A DNA stretch of 64,000 nucleotides from Boesenbergia rotunda (GCA_024364735.1 JAGFNQ010000293.1:124001-188000); one strand, 5' to 3'; shown: positions 20,030 through 32,149, numbered from the stretch's first letter. A program made the numbers and translations. The notes: generated by a model not told the origin, from the sequence alone.

Positions 20030-20847
20030 TTTGTAGAAATCCAGATATGGGAGGTCAGCAAAACACACTGATGGAACTAAACTACACCTATAGCTTTGGA
20101 CAAAATTATAATTTGAGGTTTAGGACACCTAAAATACTTTCTCCAACCTCAACCCTAACTACTGATAATGGTTTTTCAGAAATCCAGATATGGGAGGTCC
20201 ATCAGTGGGTTTTGAGCAAAACCCATTGATGGAACTAAACTACACCTATAGGTTTGGAAAAAATATAAATTTGAGGTTATGGACACCTAAAATACTTTCT
20301 CCAACCTCATCCCTAACTATTGATAATGGTTTTTCAGAAATCCAGATATGGGAGGTCCATCAGTGGGTTTTGAGCAAAACCCACTGATGGAACTAAACTA
20401 CACCTATATGTTTGGAAAAAATATAAATTTGAGGTTATGGACACCTAAAATACTTTCTCCAACCTCATCCCTAACTGTTGATAATAGTTTTTCAGAAATC
20501 CAGATATGAGAGGTCCATCAGTGGGTTTTGAGCAAAACCCACTGATGGAACTAAACTACACCTATAGCTTTGGAAAAAATATAAATTTGAGGTTATGGAC
20601 ACCTAAAATACTTTCTCCAACCTCATCCCTAACTGTTGATAATGGTTTTTCAGAAATCCAGATATGGGAGGTCCATCAGTGGGTTTTGAGCAAAACCCAC
20701 TGATGGAACTAAACTACACCTATAGCTTTGGAAAAATTATATATTTTAGGTTATGGACACCTAAAATACTTTCTCCAACCTCATCCCTAACTGTTGATAA
20801 TAGTTTTTCAGAAATCTAGATATGGGAGATCCATCAGTGGGTTTTGC
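20030..20847 (+). repeat. 158-bp repeat array, forward block
   Basis: There are five units of 158 bp. GATATGGGAGGTCC-type phrases recur at 20187, 20345, 20503 and 20661. Each unit contains the hairpin CCATCAGTGGGTTTTG-n2-CAAAACCCACTGATGG. Overlapping 65-residue frames run across unit borders, but 158 is not a multiple of three. At 20847 the orientation flips exactly at the hairpin centre. Confidence 0.92.
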
Positions 20848-22182
20848 TCAAAACCCACTGATGGACCTCCCATATCTGGATTTCTGAAAATCCATTATCA
20901 GTAGTTAGGGTTCAGGTTCTAGAAAGTATTTTAGGTGTCAGTAACCTCAAATTATAAATTTTTCCAAAGCTATAAGGCTAGTTTAGTTCCGTCAGTGGGT
21001 TTTGAGCAAAACCCACTGATGGACCTCCCATATCTTGATTTGTGAAAAAACATATTCAACAGTTAGGGATGAGGTTGGAGAAAGTATTTTAGGTGTCCTA
21101 AACCTCAAATTATAATTTTCTCCCAAACTATAGGTGTAGTTTAGTTCCATCAGTGGGTTTTGAGCAAAACCCACTGATGGACCTCCCATATATGGATTTC
21201 TGAAAAACCATTATCAGTAGTTAGGGTTCAGGTTGGAGAATGTAGATTAGGTGTCCGAAACCTCAAATTATAATTTTGTTCAAAGTTATAGGTCTAGTTT
21301 AGTTCCATCAGTGGGTTTTGCTGACCTCCCATATTTGGATTTCTACAAAACCATTATCAATAGTTAAGGGTGAGGTTTAGAGAAAGTATTTTAGGCTTTA
21401 GGGATAAAATATGTAATCCAACTTGGGGGAAGAGGTCAAAATATTATATGGTTAAGGGTGGTCCTCAATTAATATTTAATTCAGGCCCACTGTGGGCCTG
21501 AAATTTTTTTATTTCAGGTCCACGGTGAGCCTGAAATAAATGTATTTCAGGCCCACTATGGGCCTGAAATATCTTTATTTCAGGCCCACCTTGGGCCTGA
21601 AATAAAGTTATTTCAGGCCCAACGTGGGCCTGAAATAAAGCTATAGGTTGGAGAAAGTAGGGATGAGGTTGGAGAAAGTATTTTAGGTTGGAGAAAGTAT
21701 TATCAACAGTTAGGGATGAGGTTGGAGAAAGTATTTTAGATGTCGATAACCTCAAATTTATATTTTTTCCAAAGCTATAGGTGTAGTTTAGTTCCATCAG
21801 TGGGTTTTGCTCAAAACCCACTAATGGACCTCCCATATCTGGATTTCTGAAAAACCATTATCAATAGTTAGGGATGAGGTTGGAGAAAGTATTTTAGGTG
21901 TCCATAACCTCAAATTGATATTTTTTCCAAACCTATAGGTGTAGTTTAGTTCCATCAGTGGGTTTTGCTCAAAACCCACTGATGGACCTCCCATATCTGG
22001 ATTTCTGAAAAACCATTATCAATAGTTAGGGATGAGGTTGGAGAAAGTATTTTAGGTGTCCATAACCTCAAATTGATATTTTTTCCAAACCTATAGGTGT
22101 AGTTTAGTTCCATCAGTGGGTTTTGCTCAAAACCCACTGATGGACCTCCCATATCTGGATTTCTGAAAATCCATTATCAGTA
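20848..22182 (-). repeat. 158-bp repeat array, reverse block with palindrome cluster
   Basis: Units run in reverse orientation (20848-21370 and 21640-22182) on either side of a 33-bp palindrome cluster (21480-21640). The cluster is flanked by a unique segment with GTAATCCAACTTGGGGGAAG. The whole block is nearly the same as 24051-25275 and is the inverse of 22890-24050, so it is a duplicated module. Confidence 0.88.
21480..21640. repeat. 33-bp palindrome cluster A2
   Basis: Five TTCAGGCCCA/TGGGCCTGAA palindromes lie between two reverse 158-bp blocks. Confidence 0.9.
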
Positions 22183-22510
22183 GTCATCATCCCTTAGACA
22201 AATGGCCCTCCGTCAGACAAAAATGTCCCCAACAAGAACATAGGTAACTAAATGAGGAAGAACTTTCTTATTTTTTAAAATAAGAAAGTATTTTATAAAC
22301 CCACTTATTGAAATCTAAAAAAGTGTTTGTTAATTTCAGCGTGGACTGTGTCTTCTTTGTCGTGCAATATGTTCGATGTCTCCTATATGATGAGAAGATG
22401 GATTTCAAACAAGGAGACATGAGTAGAATCAGATTTGAGCTGACAGTTAATATTCTGAGAGACATGTTTTGTAAAACTTGAGATAATCTGAAAACTGTAT
22501 TGGTGATGTA
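22183..22510 (+). pseudogene. Duplicated 3' end of the Ulp1-like gene, inverted copy
   Basis: On the + strand this matches the last two exons of the - strand Ulp1-like gene (26000-25681). It starts at SHHPL, passes through a GT/AG-type intron and ends with the catalytic-cysteine exon (VDCVFFVVQY, stop after FCKT). It lacks all upstream exons and lies in the left arm of the 3.8-kb palindrome, so it is a by-product of inverted duplication. Confidence 0.88.
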
Positions 22511-22889
22511 AAAATCCATTGCTGTTGATTGACATCCATTTGTATGGAAAAATCTCCTTATGTGGATGTTGTTATGATTATGTAGATGTTGTTATTCTAT
22601 ATAATATATTGTCAACAAAAACAAAACAATTGGGTGATGTTTATTCAAATCCAGTTGTTGCACTGTTGTGTGCCAATTGATACGGTCAGATATAATAACT
22701 GATAATGCACTGTTGTGTGCCAGTTGCTGCACTGTTGTGTGCCAAATGATCTATTCTGTCACATCTTGTAGGTAAATATAGATTATTATTCTAAAAATCA
22801 TTATATAATCTAATCAACAATATATATTATATAAATCAGATATAGGAAAACCTATAGGATGATATATTCTGTCACTGTTGGGTTATGCA

Positions 22890-24050
22890 CTGTTTTGAGC
22901 AAAACCCACTGATGGAACTAAACTAAACCTAAAGGTTTGGAAAAAATTATAATTTGATGTTTCCGACACCTAAAATACTTTCTAGAACCTCAACCCTAAC
23001 TACTGATAATGGATTTTCAGAAATCCAGATATGGGAGGTCCATCAGTGGGTTTTGAGCAAAACCCACTGATGGAACTAAACTACACCTATAGCTTTGGAA
23101 AAAATATAAATTTGAGGTTATGGACACCTAAAATACTTTCTCCAACCTCATCCCTAACTGTTGATAATACTTTCTCCAACCTAAAATACTTTCTCCAACC
23201 TCATCCCTACTTTCTCCAACCTATAGCATTATTTCAGGCCCACCTCGGGCCTGAAATATCTTTATTTCAGGCCCACGTTCGGCCTGAAATAACTTTATTT
23301 CAGGCCCAAGGTGGGCCTGAAATAAAGATATTTCAGGCCCATAGTGGGCCTGAAATACATTTATTTCAGGCCCACCGTGGACCTGAAATAAAAAATTTCT
23401 GGCCCACAGTGGCCTGAATTAAATATTATTTGAGGACCACCCTTAACCATATAATATTTTGACCTCTTCCCCCAAGTTGGATTACATATTTTATCCCTAA
23501 AGCCTAAAATACTTTCTCCAAACCTCACCCCTAACTACTGATAATGGTTTTGTAGAAATCCAAATATGGGAGGTCAGCAAAACCCACTGATGGAACTAAA
23601 CTAGACCTATAACTTTGAACAAAATTATAATTTGAGGTTTCGGACACCTAATCTACATTCTCCAACCTGAACCCTAACTACTGATAATGGTTTTTCAGAA
23701 ATCCATATATGGGAGGTCCATCAGTGGGTTTTGCTCAAAACCCACTGATGGAACTAAACTACACCTATAGTTTGGGAGAAAATTATAATTTGAGGTTTAG
23801 GACACCTAAAATACTTTCTCCAACCTCATCCCTAACTGTTGATAATGGTTTTTCAGAAATCCAGATATGGGAGGTCCATCAGTGGGTTTTGAGCAAAACC
23901 CACTGATGGAACTAAACTACACCTATAGCTTTGGAAAAATTATATATTTTAGGTTATGGACACCTAAAATACTTTCTCCAACCTCATCCCTAACTGTTGA
24001 TAATAGTTTTTCAGAAATCCAGATATGGGAGGTCCATCAGTGGGTTTTGC
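22890..24050 (+). repeat. 158-bp repeat array, second forward block
   Basis: Forward units (22890-23170 and 23570-24050) surround cluster A3 and the GGATTACATATTTTATCCC segment. It is the inverse of the blocks at 20848-22182 and 24051-25275. Confidence 0.9.
23229..23420. repeat. 33-bp palindrome cluster A3
   Basis: There are six palindromes with an exact 33-bp period. In one frame this gives an 11-residue peptide repeat (FQAHxGPEIxx). Confidence 0.9.
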
Positions 24051-25275
24051 TCAAAACCCACTGATGGACCTCCCATATCTGGATTTCTGAAAATCCATTA
24101 TCAGTAGTTAGGGTTCAGGTTCTAGAAAGTATTTTAGGTGTCAGTAACCTCAAATTATAAATTTTTCCAAAGCTATAGGGCTAGTTTAGTTCCGTTAGTG
24201 GGTTTTGAGCAAAACTCACTGATGGACCTCCCATATCTTGATTTGTGAAAAAGCATTTTCAACAGTTAGGGATGAGGTTGGAGAAAGTATTTTAGGTGTC
24301 CTAAACCTCAAATTATAATTTTCTCCCAAACTATATGTGTAGTTTAGTTCCATCAGTGGGTTTTGAGCAAAACCCACTGATGGACCTCCCATATATGGAT
24401 TTCTGAAAAACCATTATCAGTAGTTAGGGTTCAGGTTGGAGAATGTAGATTAGGTGTCCGAAACCTCAAATTATAATTTTGTTCAAAGTTATAGGTCTAG
24501 TTTAGTTCCATCAGTGGGTTTTGCTGACCTCCCATATTTGGATTTCTACAAAACCATTATCAGTAGTTAGGGGTGAGGTTTGGAGAAAGTATTTTAGGCT
24601 TTAGGGATAAAATATGTAATCCAACTTGGGGGAAGAGGTCAAAATATTATATGGTTAAGGGTGGTCCTCAAATAATATTTAATTCAGGCCCACCTTGGGC
24701 CTGAAATAAAGTTATTTCAGGCCCAACGTGGGCCTGAAATAAAGATATTTCAGGCCCGAGGTGGGCCTGAAATAAAGCTATAGGTTGGAGAAAGTAGGGA
24801 TGAGGTTGGAGAAAGTATTTTAGGTTGGAGAAAGTATTATCAACAGTTAGGGATGAGGTTGGAGAAAGTATTTTAGATGTCGATAACCTCAAATTTATAT
24901 TTTTTCCAAAGCTATAGGTGTAGTTTAGTTCCATCAGTGGGTTTTGAGCAAAACCCACTGATGGACCTCCCATATCTGGATTTCTGAAAATCCATTATCA
25001 GTAGTTAGGATTGAGGTTCTAGAAAGTATTTTAGGTGTCGGAAACCTCAAATTATAATTTTTTCCAAAGCTATAGGGCTAGTTTAGTTCCATTAGTGGGT
25101 TTTGAGCAAAACCCACTGGTGGCCCTCCCATATCTGGATTTCTGAAAATCCATTATCAGTAGTTTGGGTTGAGGTTGGAGAATGTAGATTAGGTGTCCGA
25201 AACATCAAATTATAATTTTTTCCAAACCTATAGGTTTAGTTTAGTTCCATCAGTGGGTTTTGCTCAAAACAGTGC
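24051..25275 (-). repeat. 158-bp repeat array, second reverse block
   Basis: Reverse units surround cluster A4 (24683-24778). It begins at a hairpin centre (24050/24051) where orientation flips. Confidence 0.9.
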
Positions 25276-25680
25276 ATAACCCAACAGTGACAGAATATAT
25301 CATCCTATAGGTTTTCCTATATCTGATTTATATAATATATATTGTTGATTAGATTATATAATGATTTTTAGAATAATAATCTATATTTACCTACAAGATG
25401 TGACAGAATAGATCATTTGGCACACAACAGTGCAGCAACTGGCACACAACAGTGCATTATCAGTTATTATATCTGACCGTATCACTTGGCACACAACAGT
25501 GCAACAACTGGATTTGAATAAACATCACCCAATTGTTTTGTTTTTGTTGACAATATATTATATAGAATAACAACATCTACATAATCATAACAACATCCAC
25601 ATAAGGAGATTTTTCCATACAAATGGATGTCAATCAACAGCAATGGATTTTTACATCACCAATACAGTTTTCAGATTATC

Positions 25681-28600
25681 TCAAGTTTTACAAAATATGT
25701 CTCTCAGAATATTAACTGTCAGCTCAAATCTGATTCTACTCATGTCTCCTTGTTTGAAATCCATCTTCTCATCAGATAGGAGACATCGAACATATTGCAT
25801 GACAAAGAAGGCACAGTCCACGCTGAAATTAACAAACACTTTTTTAGATTTCAATAAGTGGGTTTATAAAATACTTTCTTATTTTAAAAAATAAGAAAGT
25901 TCTTCCTCATTTAGTTACCTATGTTCTTGTTGGGGACATTTTTGTCTGACGGAGGGCCATTTATCCAAGGGATGATGACTTTGTAGATACGGATGAATAG
26001 CCGTAAGTTCCTTGCGAGTATATTGTTTAAGTTCTTTTACCTGTCAAACATATCATGAATTTATTAATCACCATCAATGACATTTTAGAGAAAATGATGA
26101 CCATATATAAGAATAAAGGAAGGTAGCTCACCGCTGTGTCAAATTCATGCTTATATTTACGACCACTAGCAAGAGAATTAAAATGATTAAAAGTCATGGA
26201 TTCTGTATCCACCGCCAACAAGTGAAAGTGTGTATTATCACTGCACAAAGGGATTAAAATAAATCTAAACCCTTGTTCAAGCATATCAGTCTTCATCACT
26301 TGTTGCAGGGAAATCTTTCTTGACGATCTGATTGATACCTACAAATATGCATTCACAAAATTAATAATACCCATATCATAATATTAGGTCTTGTACAATA
26401 TATCTGTTTAATTAATATGCATCACTTACTGTGAAGAAGGTTGAACAATATATTGACTTGTTGTATGACCTACCACATGCGGATGCTCCTCTAAATAAAA
26501 TTTTACAAAAGGCATCAATGACCTCGCCTTTTGTAAAAACCTCTCCATTGAGGATTTGTAAGAATGAATGCAAATTCAAAGCAAAGGGTGCATCCTCCCA
26601 GATAAATTCATTTGCCAACCTGCCATGTAAATTGATATGATTATATATTACATAAGAGAATATATAAAAACTAACCTAAACTATAATATTTTGTAACTTA
26701 CTTTAGATTCTCCAATCTATTTATCAGGTAGACCACTTCTTTATCTTTATTTTTCTTCTTTGTATTCATAAAATGTTTCTTCACAAACTACATCAATAAA
26801 ATTTATTTAGCCCAAACTAATTATTGACCAAATTCAATACAATTGATGTATTTTAAATGAAATTAACACACTTACATCAATGCCTTGTTGCCTCGTTTTG
26901 TATAGTTCGGAGGTTCTTCTTGTTTCCTCCTCTATGTCTTCTTCAGACATGACTTCCATTACATCGTAAATGTTTCCTCTTGCTTCATCCATATCCTCCT
27001 CACTAAGTTTCCTTTTTCCCTTGTCCATAACAATTGATATTTGTTTCCTGTCCCGCTTCCCCTTAGGTAAAAGCTGGTGCCATACTGGACTGTCAATTGG
27101 AGTATCCCTGTAATCATACCGAGTTCGGTCACGTCGTCTCCTAGGTGTACAAGATACTGGATCAGAAAGAGGATCGACTACAGGATAGCTTTCTTGACCC
27201 TCCATGCCTTTTTTTTCAATAATTGAAAGTAATTCCTTAACCCTTTCATTCAAACATATATTCTCCTCTGTTAGCTCCTTGATTCGGTTGTCCTTAAGAA
27301 TGCATTCACCACATAGCCTAACATCTCCTTCTGATGTCTCCATTGCCCGTGGTATGTCATCACCGATATCAAGGTTCTCAAACAATGTGTTCTAATGTAG
27401 GGTAGGAATTAATTCCACAATAACATGTCAATTACGAAGTACACAAATGTTACTAGCTACCTCTATATCTAACTCAGATAGATCACATTTAAGAATAATT
27501 ACCTCTTCGGACGAGAGTCGGTCGACAAGGCCCCTCACCCTACTAATATGCGAAGGAATATTCCTCCACTTATTTATTCGGGGCCCTTCAACATTGAATG
27601 GTTTTTGAATTGGTACATGCTCCAAAAACCATGCCTACACAAATTTTTGCAGCCAAATACATTAATGACATCAAAATATTATAAAATTTAACAAGCTAAT
27701 TCTACTCACTGCCAAAAGCCCTGCAAATCCCTTTAGGTAAGGGAGGTTGGTGGTGCTCACGTTTCCCTGAGTTGATGAAAATAAGTCCCCAATCTTAGGT
27801 ATTTGTGGAGACAAAAATTGATGGATAGCTTCTACCCAATTGAATCTACCTAGATTGTCATAATCATCTACTATATCTACAAGACCTAGATGAACCTTAT
27901 ATGTACTAGACGAAAATAAAACACAAACAAATATATACAAAATATAAAATTTACACACTAATAACACATCATCCTCTGATTCAACACTTTTAGAAAAATG
28001 TTTAAGTAACTCCTCAAGTCTTGTTCTTGTAGGTTGTTTTTCTTTTGAGAAGTAAGTACGATAGAGGTCACCCGATGCTTTAGTTGAATTAATAGGGACC
28101 GAAACACCACGGTCCACTATACCCAGTATCAAAGCAACATCTCGTCTGGAGAACGTAACCGGTACACCTGAAACAATTACAAAATTTAGTTATCATCAAG
28201 AATAGAGGCTTGAAATTATTCCACGTTGGGCCTGAAATGATTTCAATTCAGGCCCTACGTGGGCCTGAAATGAATTCAATTCAGGCCCGACGAGGGCCTG
28301 AAATGAATACATTTCAGGCCCGAGGTTCAGGCCTACCGAGGGCCTGAACTAAATTAACTTCAGGCCCTCGGTAGGCCTGAAATGATTTTATTTCAGGCCT
28401 ACCGAGGGCCTGAAGTCATTTTCACTTCAGTCCCTCAGTAGCCCTAAAATGAAATGATTAAACTTTATCAAAAACTAATCATTTCAGGCCATCTATATTA
28501 CTGTCTTATCTTACTATAGATACTATAGATATTGTCTACAATTCATAACTAAAACTATTACCTGAGAATTTAAAACCTTGCGAGGTTGAATCCCAACTTT

Positions 28601-28939
28601 CAAATATATTAACCAAAATTCCACGGATATGCTGCAATTCTTGTATGTCCAGGAAAAAACTGAAAGGCGACCCTTTGATCTTCGCAATGTGTCGATCATT
28701 TAAAATGTCAAATTCTTCAAAAAATTGTTTAAAGTGGCCTAAAACACTGCACCAACGTAATTTTTGTCCAATGTCATCTGAATCCTACAGTTTATATACA
28801 GTACAAATTTATTCAGCAAAATAATTTTAAACATGTTGACAAACAATGCTGGTTTGACCTAAGCATATCGCTAAGATACCTTGGTGGATAATGCCAAGGA
28901 AGAAGACGCTGAACCACCTACAGACCTTTTGCCTGACAT
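25681..28939 (-). pseudogene. Ulp1/C48 protease-like gene of element A, nearly complete, decayed
   Basis: Probable - strand exons: 28939-28880, 28784-28562, 28167-27710, 27634-27503, about 27430-26876, 26787-26702, 26619-26430, 26338-26132, 26040-25919, 25822-25681. The N-terminus (MSGKRSVGG) matches the copy in element B. Exon 3 (SRRDVALILGIVDRG ... VDIVDDYDNLGRFNW) resembles the DUF1985/mobile-domain-like part found before transposon Ulp1 domains. A coiled coil with CGECILKD follows. The C-terminal protease part has His in THFHLLAVD, Asn in HFNSLASG where Asp is usual, Gln in CPQQEHS and Cys in VDCAFFVMQY. An in-frame TAG (27394-27392) and loss of the acceptor AG before that exon (GACAT where element B has GACAG) make it a likely pseudogene. 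The function in the element is not known. Confidence 0.82.
28205..28490. repeat. 33-bp palindrome cluster A5, inside an intron
   Basis: Eight or so GGCCTGAA palindromes fill the intron between exons 2 and 3 of the Ulp1-like gene. Element B has a cluster in the same intron (45428-45620). Confidence 0.88.
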
Positions 28940-29225
28940 TATCAAATAAATCCAACGTGCAGAAACCCTAACCCCTTGGTGTATTATGCCGATCAGTCTC
29001 CACTTCAACGTTAACACTAAAACCCACCTCAGGATCACACAGAAACGCTTTCGAGCAATGCCTAGGTTTTGGTTGTCCGCAGGGATTCGGGGGATGAGCT
29101 CGCGACTATATCACAGCTAGGGCACGTAGGACTGCAAGAAGGCGAGTTCTTGTGCTGAGAGAGGTTGAGAGTGAGCTTTTATCCGAAATGAAGGACTTCC
29201 ATTTACGTTGTTGCGCTGAGAGAGA

Positions 29226-29445
29226 ACGGAGAAAATTTCCACTGCTACCCATCCGAACCACAAATTAATATTTTATTGATAAAGTGGTTCGGTTGTCTCG
29301 AAACTGTGTTTGATAAAGTCATTCTTTGGCGGGAGGGGTATAAAAGTAACTTCACTATATGGGATGCGCCCTTTGGTATAATAGAAACCATGGTACTCCT
29401 TTCGGTAATTACGAATAGTTGGATACGCCCTTTGGTAAATTGCCC
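29226..29445 (-). repeat. Right terminal inverted repeat of element A
   Basis: This is the inverted partner of 19266-19485. The Ulp1-like gene is transcribed inward from this end, so the repeat may act as its promoter. Confidence 0.88.
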
Positions 29446-29454
29446 ATTTTGAAT
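29446..29454 (+). repeat. 9-bp target duplication of element A, right copy
   Basis: ATTTTGAAT is identical to 19257-19265. Confidence 0.88.
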
Positions 29455-29564
29455 CCTAGGTGCATGGAAAACCCCAAAATACACTTACTTTACAATTTTA
29501 GATGATATAACGGAAGTCTTGCACTTTCATTGGTGTTATCGGATGAATAACACACACCGTGAGG

Positions 29565-31105
29565 CAAGGGCATAGCCAAGTGGAGATGGGGGAGTGTGGT
29601 CGCCCTCTTGAGTTTTTTGAAAAATAATATTAATAATATTATATCTCACCGTCACTTTGATCAATTGATTCATCACTGCTAGTCATCGAAAAATTGAAAT
29701 TGACTACATATTTGGAAAGTTCTCAACCTAAACTATCCATTAATATCACTTTTATAAGGAAATATCTCAACTTGGAATGTTAATTAATGAATTTTAAAAA
29801 TAAAATATATAATAATAAACGGATGAACTAAATTGGAAAACACGAAATGAGGGCACTAAATTAAAATGGGATTATGTTCGAACTAAATATAACGACTAGG
29901 TATGGAGATAAGGATTACGTTGGTTTAAATCGGAATTGATTTGAAATTGATTTGGTTAAGTTATGACCGAATTAAGTTTAAGTTTTAAATGGATTTGATT
30001 TGTTTAAAATAAATTAGAGTATTTTTGAAGAATTCTCTTTCATTTTTTTCTCCCTTTTCTCCCTACGAATGTTGCATCCCCCGCTGTGTTCTTCGCCACC
30101 ATTGTACCATACTCCACAATCGTATCTTCGCCCACCCTCTCTTTTATTTTTCTTTTCCTCTTATTTATTATTTCCTTCTCCTTCTCGTCTCCAACTACAG
30201 TGAAATTATATATATTTTTTCTCCCTTCTTAGGCACAACGAGTTCTCTTTTCTTCTCCTTTCTGTTCTCCAAAAAGCAAGAGCAAGCAAAAAAATGTAAC
30301 ATCAACTGTTGTTGCCCTCTTTCAACAACAAGAGCAACCCTCGACCCTCACATCTTTCTTTCTCTTTTTGTATTTTCTATAATTTTGTTGACACCACAAG
30401 AATAATAATCATGTTTTGTCTTACCTTCTTCTCTTTTATCATTATCAAAGACAACAAAACAAGTGAAGTTGCTAACTGAAATGATAAAGCTATCTTCTTT
30501 TGCTTCTTCCTCTCTATCTTCTCTTCTATGTTTTTTTCTCAAAAGCAACCGTCTTCCTTTTATCTTTTCCGACGAACAACCATTTACAAATAACTCTTTT
30601 TCCCCTTTTGTCTAACCACAACAACAATAAGAGGAATAAGTAGTTTATTTCATCTTTCATATTTCATTAATTGAAGAAGAGTTATAAGTATAAATTTTAT
30701 TTTATTAGATTGTTACTTGTGATGGTTCTTTAGATCAGAATAGAAGTCTCATATTAAACAGATTTAATATGATGTGAGTATCCCTACACACTCGCATGCG
30801 CACTTGAGCGGGGCACCCACGTGATGGGGGTTGACCCCTCCTACCACGTCAACAGGCGGAGCATATCAAACTCTATACGTAAGAATGCTAAATATTATGA
30901 GAAAGTAAGATTATAAATGATTTTTTTAACTTTAAATCGTAGATAAGCTCTGGGATCGATAAATGAATCATGGTTTCAACTATTGGAGCAATAGTTTTAA
31001 CTAAAATCAATGGCTAAATATTTTACCTTGTATTATTTTTTTTAATTTATTGAATTTGCCCCCTCAAAATATTGGTTAAGCCAACCAAAAAATCCTAGCT
31101 ATGGA
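29565..31105. mobile_element. hAT-like non-autonomous element, related to the one at 6079-14220
   Basis: The left end CAAGGGCATAGCCAAG resembles the hAT terminus. The following 400 bp is similar to 13575-13890. The right end near 31105 (TCCTAGCTATG) resembles a decayed inverted terminus, preceded by GCCCCCTCAAAATATTGG. I find no matching 8-bp duplication. The middle (30000-30620) is CT-rich without a credible gene. Confidence 0.45.
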
Positions 31106-31270
31106 TCATACAAATTGCAATATTTCAAACGAGATTTTAATGAAATAATAATTCAAAATATTGCAATTTAAATTTTCCATTAAATGACGATCAGCATAAA
31201 TTAGTAATTAATTACCACGTTCGCTGTATACAACGACTACATTTTAACGGTTTGTATACATTCGCTGAAA
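31106..31270. other. Short intergenic DNA 3' of the SAUR gene
   Basis: AT-rich, non-coding; probably includes the SAUR 3' untranslated region (the gene is on the - strand). Confidence 0.4.
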
Positions 31271-31768
31271 TTATGGATGTCCATTAGCCGGCGACGAGAG
31301 ATCGCCGGCCACGATAAGCCTAGAAGGGCTGAGAAGCTGGTAGCTTGTCCCTGCGCTGTAGCACCTGCCGAAGCCCGCGACGCACTTGGGCGGCGCCTCC
31401 ATCTCCCGGTCCATCTCGCCCATGACCTTGTGGAAGAGATCGACGTCGCAGGGGAGCTGCAGCGGGCCGGGGCTGGAGAAGCCGTACGCCACCTCCGCCT
31501 GGTCGAGCAGGGCCTGGAACAGCGGGTGGCCGATGCACTCCGTCCGGATGACGAACCGCTCCCTGTTCGGCCCGACGTGGACGGTGAACTGCCCCGACCG
31601 GGTCCCCGCCGCCGCGGCCTGCGACTTGGACCGCCGCCACGGCCTGACTCCGGAGTCCCCCGCCGCCAAAGGAGCGCTTCTCCGACGAGTCAGCCAACGG
31701 CAACGGTCTAAGGCTTTCACGATTAGGTTCCGCCTGTGCTTCTCGCTGATGCTTCGCTGCCTCTCCAT
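31271..31768 (-). CDS. SAUR: SAUR family auxin-responsive protein
   Basis: Single uninterrupted frame of 165 codons, intron-less as usual for this family, starting MERQRSISEKHRR. The SAUR domain core is clear in the middle: FTVHVGPNRERFVIRTECI, then HPLFQALLDQAEVAYGF and LPCDVDLFHKVMGEMD. Lengths in the family are mostly 90-180 residues. A basic, Arg/Ser-rich N-terminal extension of about 55 residues and a non-conserved tail flank it. SAUR proteins generally inhibit PP2C.D phosphatases and so promote plasma-membrane proton pumping and cell expansion. Subgroup and role here are unknown. The coding sequence is GC-rich in an AT-rich surrounding, as for the acyltransferase, and no damage is visible. 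Confidence 0.92.
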   Translation of the reverse strand: MERQRSISEKHRRNLIVKALDRCRWLTRRRSAPLAAGDSGVRPWRRSKSQAAAAGTRSGQFTVHVGPNRERFVIRTECIGHPLFQALLDQAEVAYGFSSPGPLQLPCDVDLFHKVMGEMDREMEAPPKCVAGFGRCYSAGTSYQLLSPSRLIVAGDLSSPANGHP

Positions 31769-32149
31769 GATCGTCAGATCAGTTCACCATCTTCTCAAGA
31801 AAAACAAAAATCAAAAAAAAAAAAAAATTGACTGAAATTTGAGAACAAAAAAGTCAAATATAAAGAGCGAAGGTATACAGCTGCACTGGATAAAATGTTG
31901 CTCATCTTGAGAAGATCTATATGGAGTAGGCACCATTTCAGCAGTTCATAATTAATTATTGGCTTTTTAATTTTAGAGTTGATCAGGCTTTTCTACAAAA
32001 CTTCGAGCTTGATTTCAAATATATAAATAAATAAATAAATCTGTTTTTCAACTTAAAAACACCAAATTAAGTAGTATTCAGAGCATGCGCAACTAGCCAT
32101 TATCTTAGCTTGTTATAAAATATTTCAGTTATGCATTTTGTTCTTCATA
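31769..32149. other. Upstream region of the SAUR gene
   Basis: Non-coding and AT-rich, with an A-run at 31815-31828. I see no strong TATA box or auxin-response TGTCTC element in the first 300 bases. Confidence 0.35.

Larger units (their letters stand above)
22183..25985. repeat. 3.8-kb near-perfect palindrome
   Basis: The left arm 22183-24050 and right arm 24051-25985 are inverted copies. Each contains, from outside in, the Ulp1-like 3' exons, about 700 bp of unique DNA with TGTGTGCCA-type short repeats, a 158-bp block, a 33-bp palindrome cluster and another 158-bp block. The arms differ by small changes and a few repeat units. The centre is the hairpin loop of one 158-bp unit. Confidence 0.85.
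19266..29445. mobile_element. Mutator-like element A (KAONASHI-like, Ulp1-bearing), 10.2 kb
   Basis: Long terminal inverted repeats of about 220 bp start [C/G]GGCAATTTACCAAAGGGC on both ends (left 19266-19485, right 29226-29445), flanked by a 9-bp target duplication. Each end contains the phrase ACC[A/G]AAGGGCG two to three times and a TGGTTCGGATG segment. The only gene is a Ulp1/C48 protease-like pseudogene on the - strand (25681-28939). There is no transposase, so it depends on a relative such as element B. The rest is 158-bp repeat arrays in both orientations and 33-bp palindrome clusters. Mutator-like elements with Ulp1-like genes are known in plants as KAONASHI. Confidence 0.88.

Noticed and set aside
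20190..20703. Series of 65-codon ORFs starting MGGPSVGFEQ as real genes
   Set aside because: They are generated by the 158-bp repeat, overlap each other in changing frames and appear in every unit.
30025..30405. 126-codon ORF with hydrophobic stretches as a membrane protein gene
   Set aside because: It is CT/T-rich low-complexity sequence within a hAT-like element, with no family resemblance or plausible promoter.
31277..31835. + strand ORFs across the SAUR gene
   Set aside because: They overlap the conserved SAUR frame in antisense and have no recognisable motifs.
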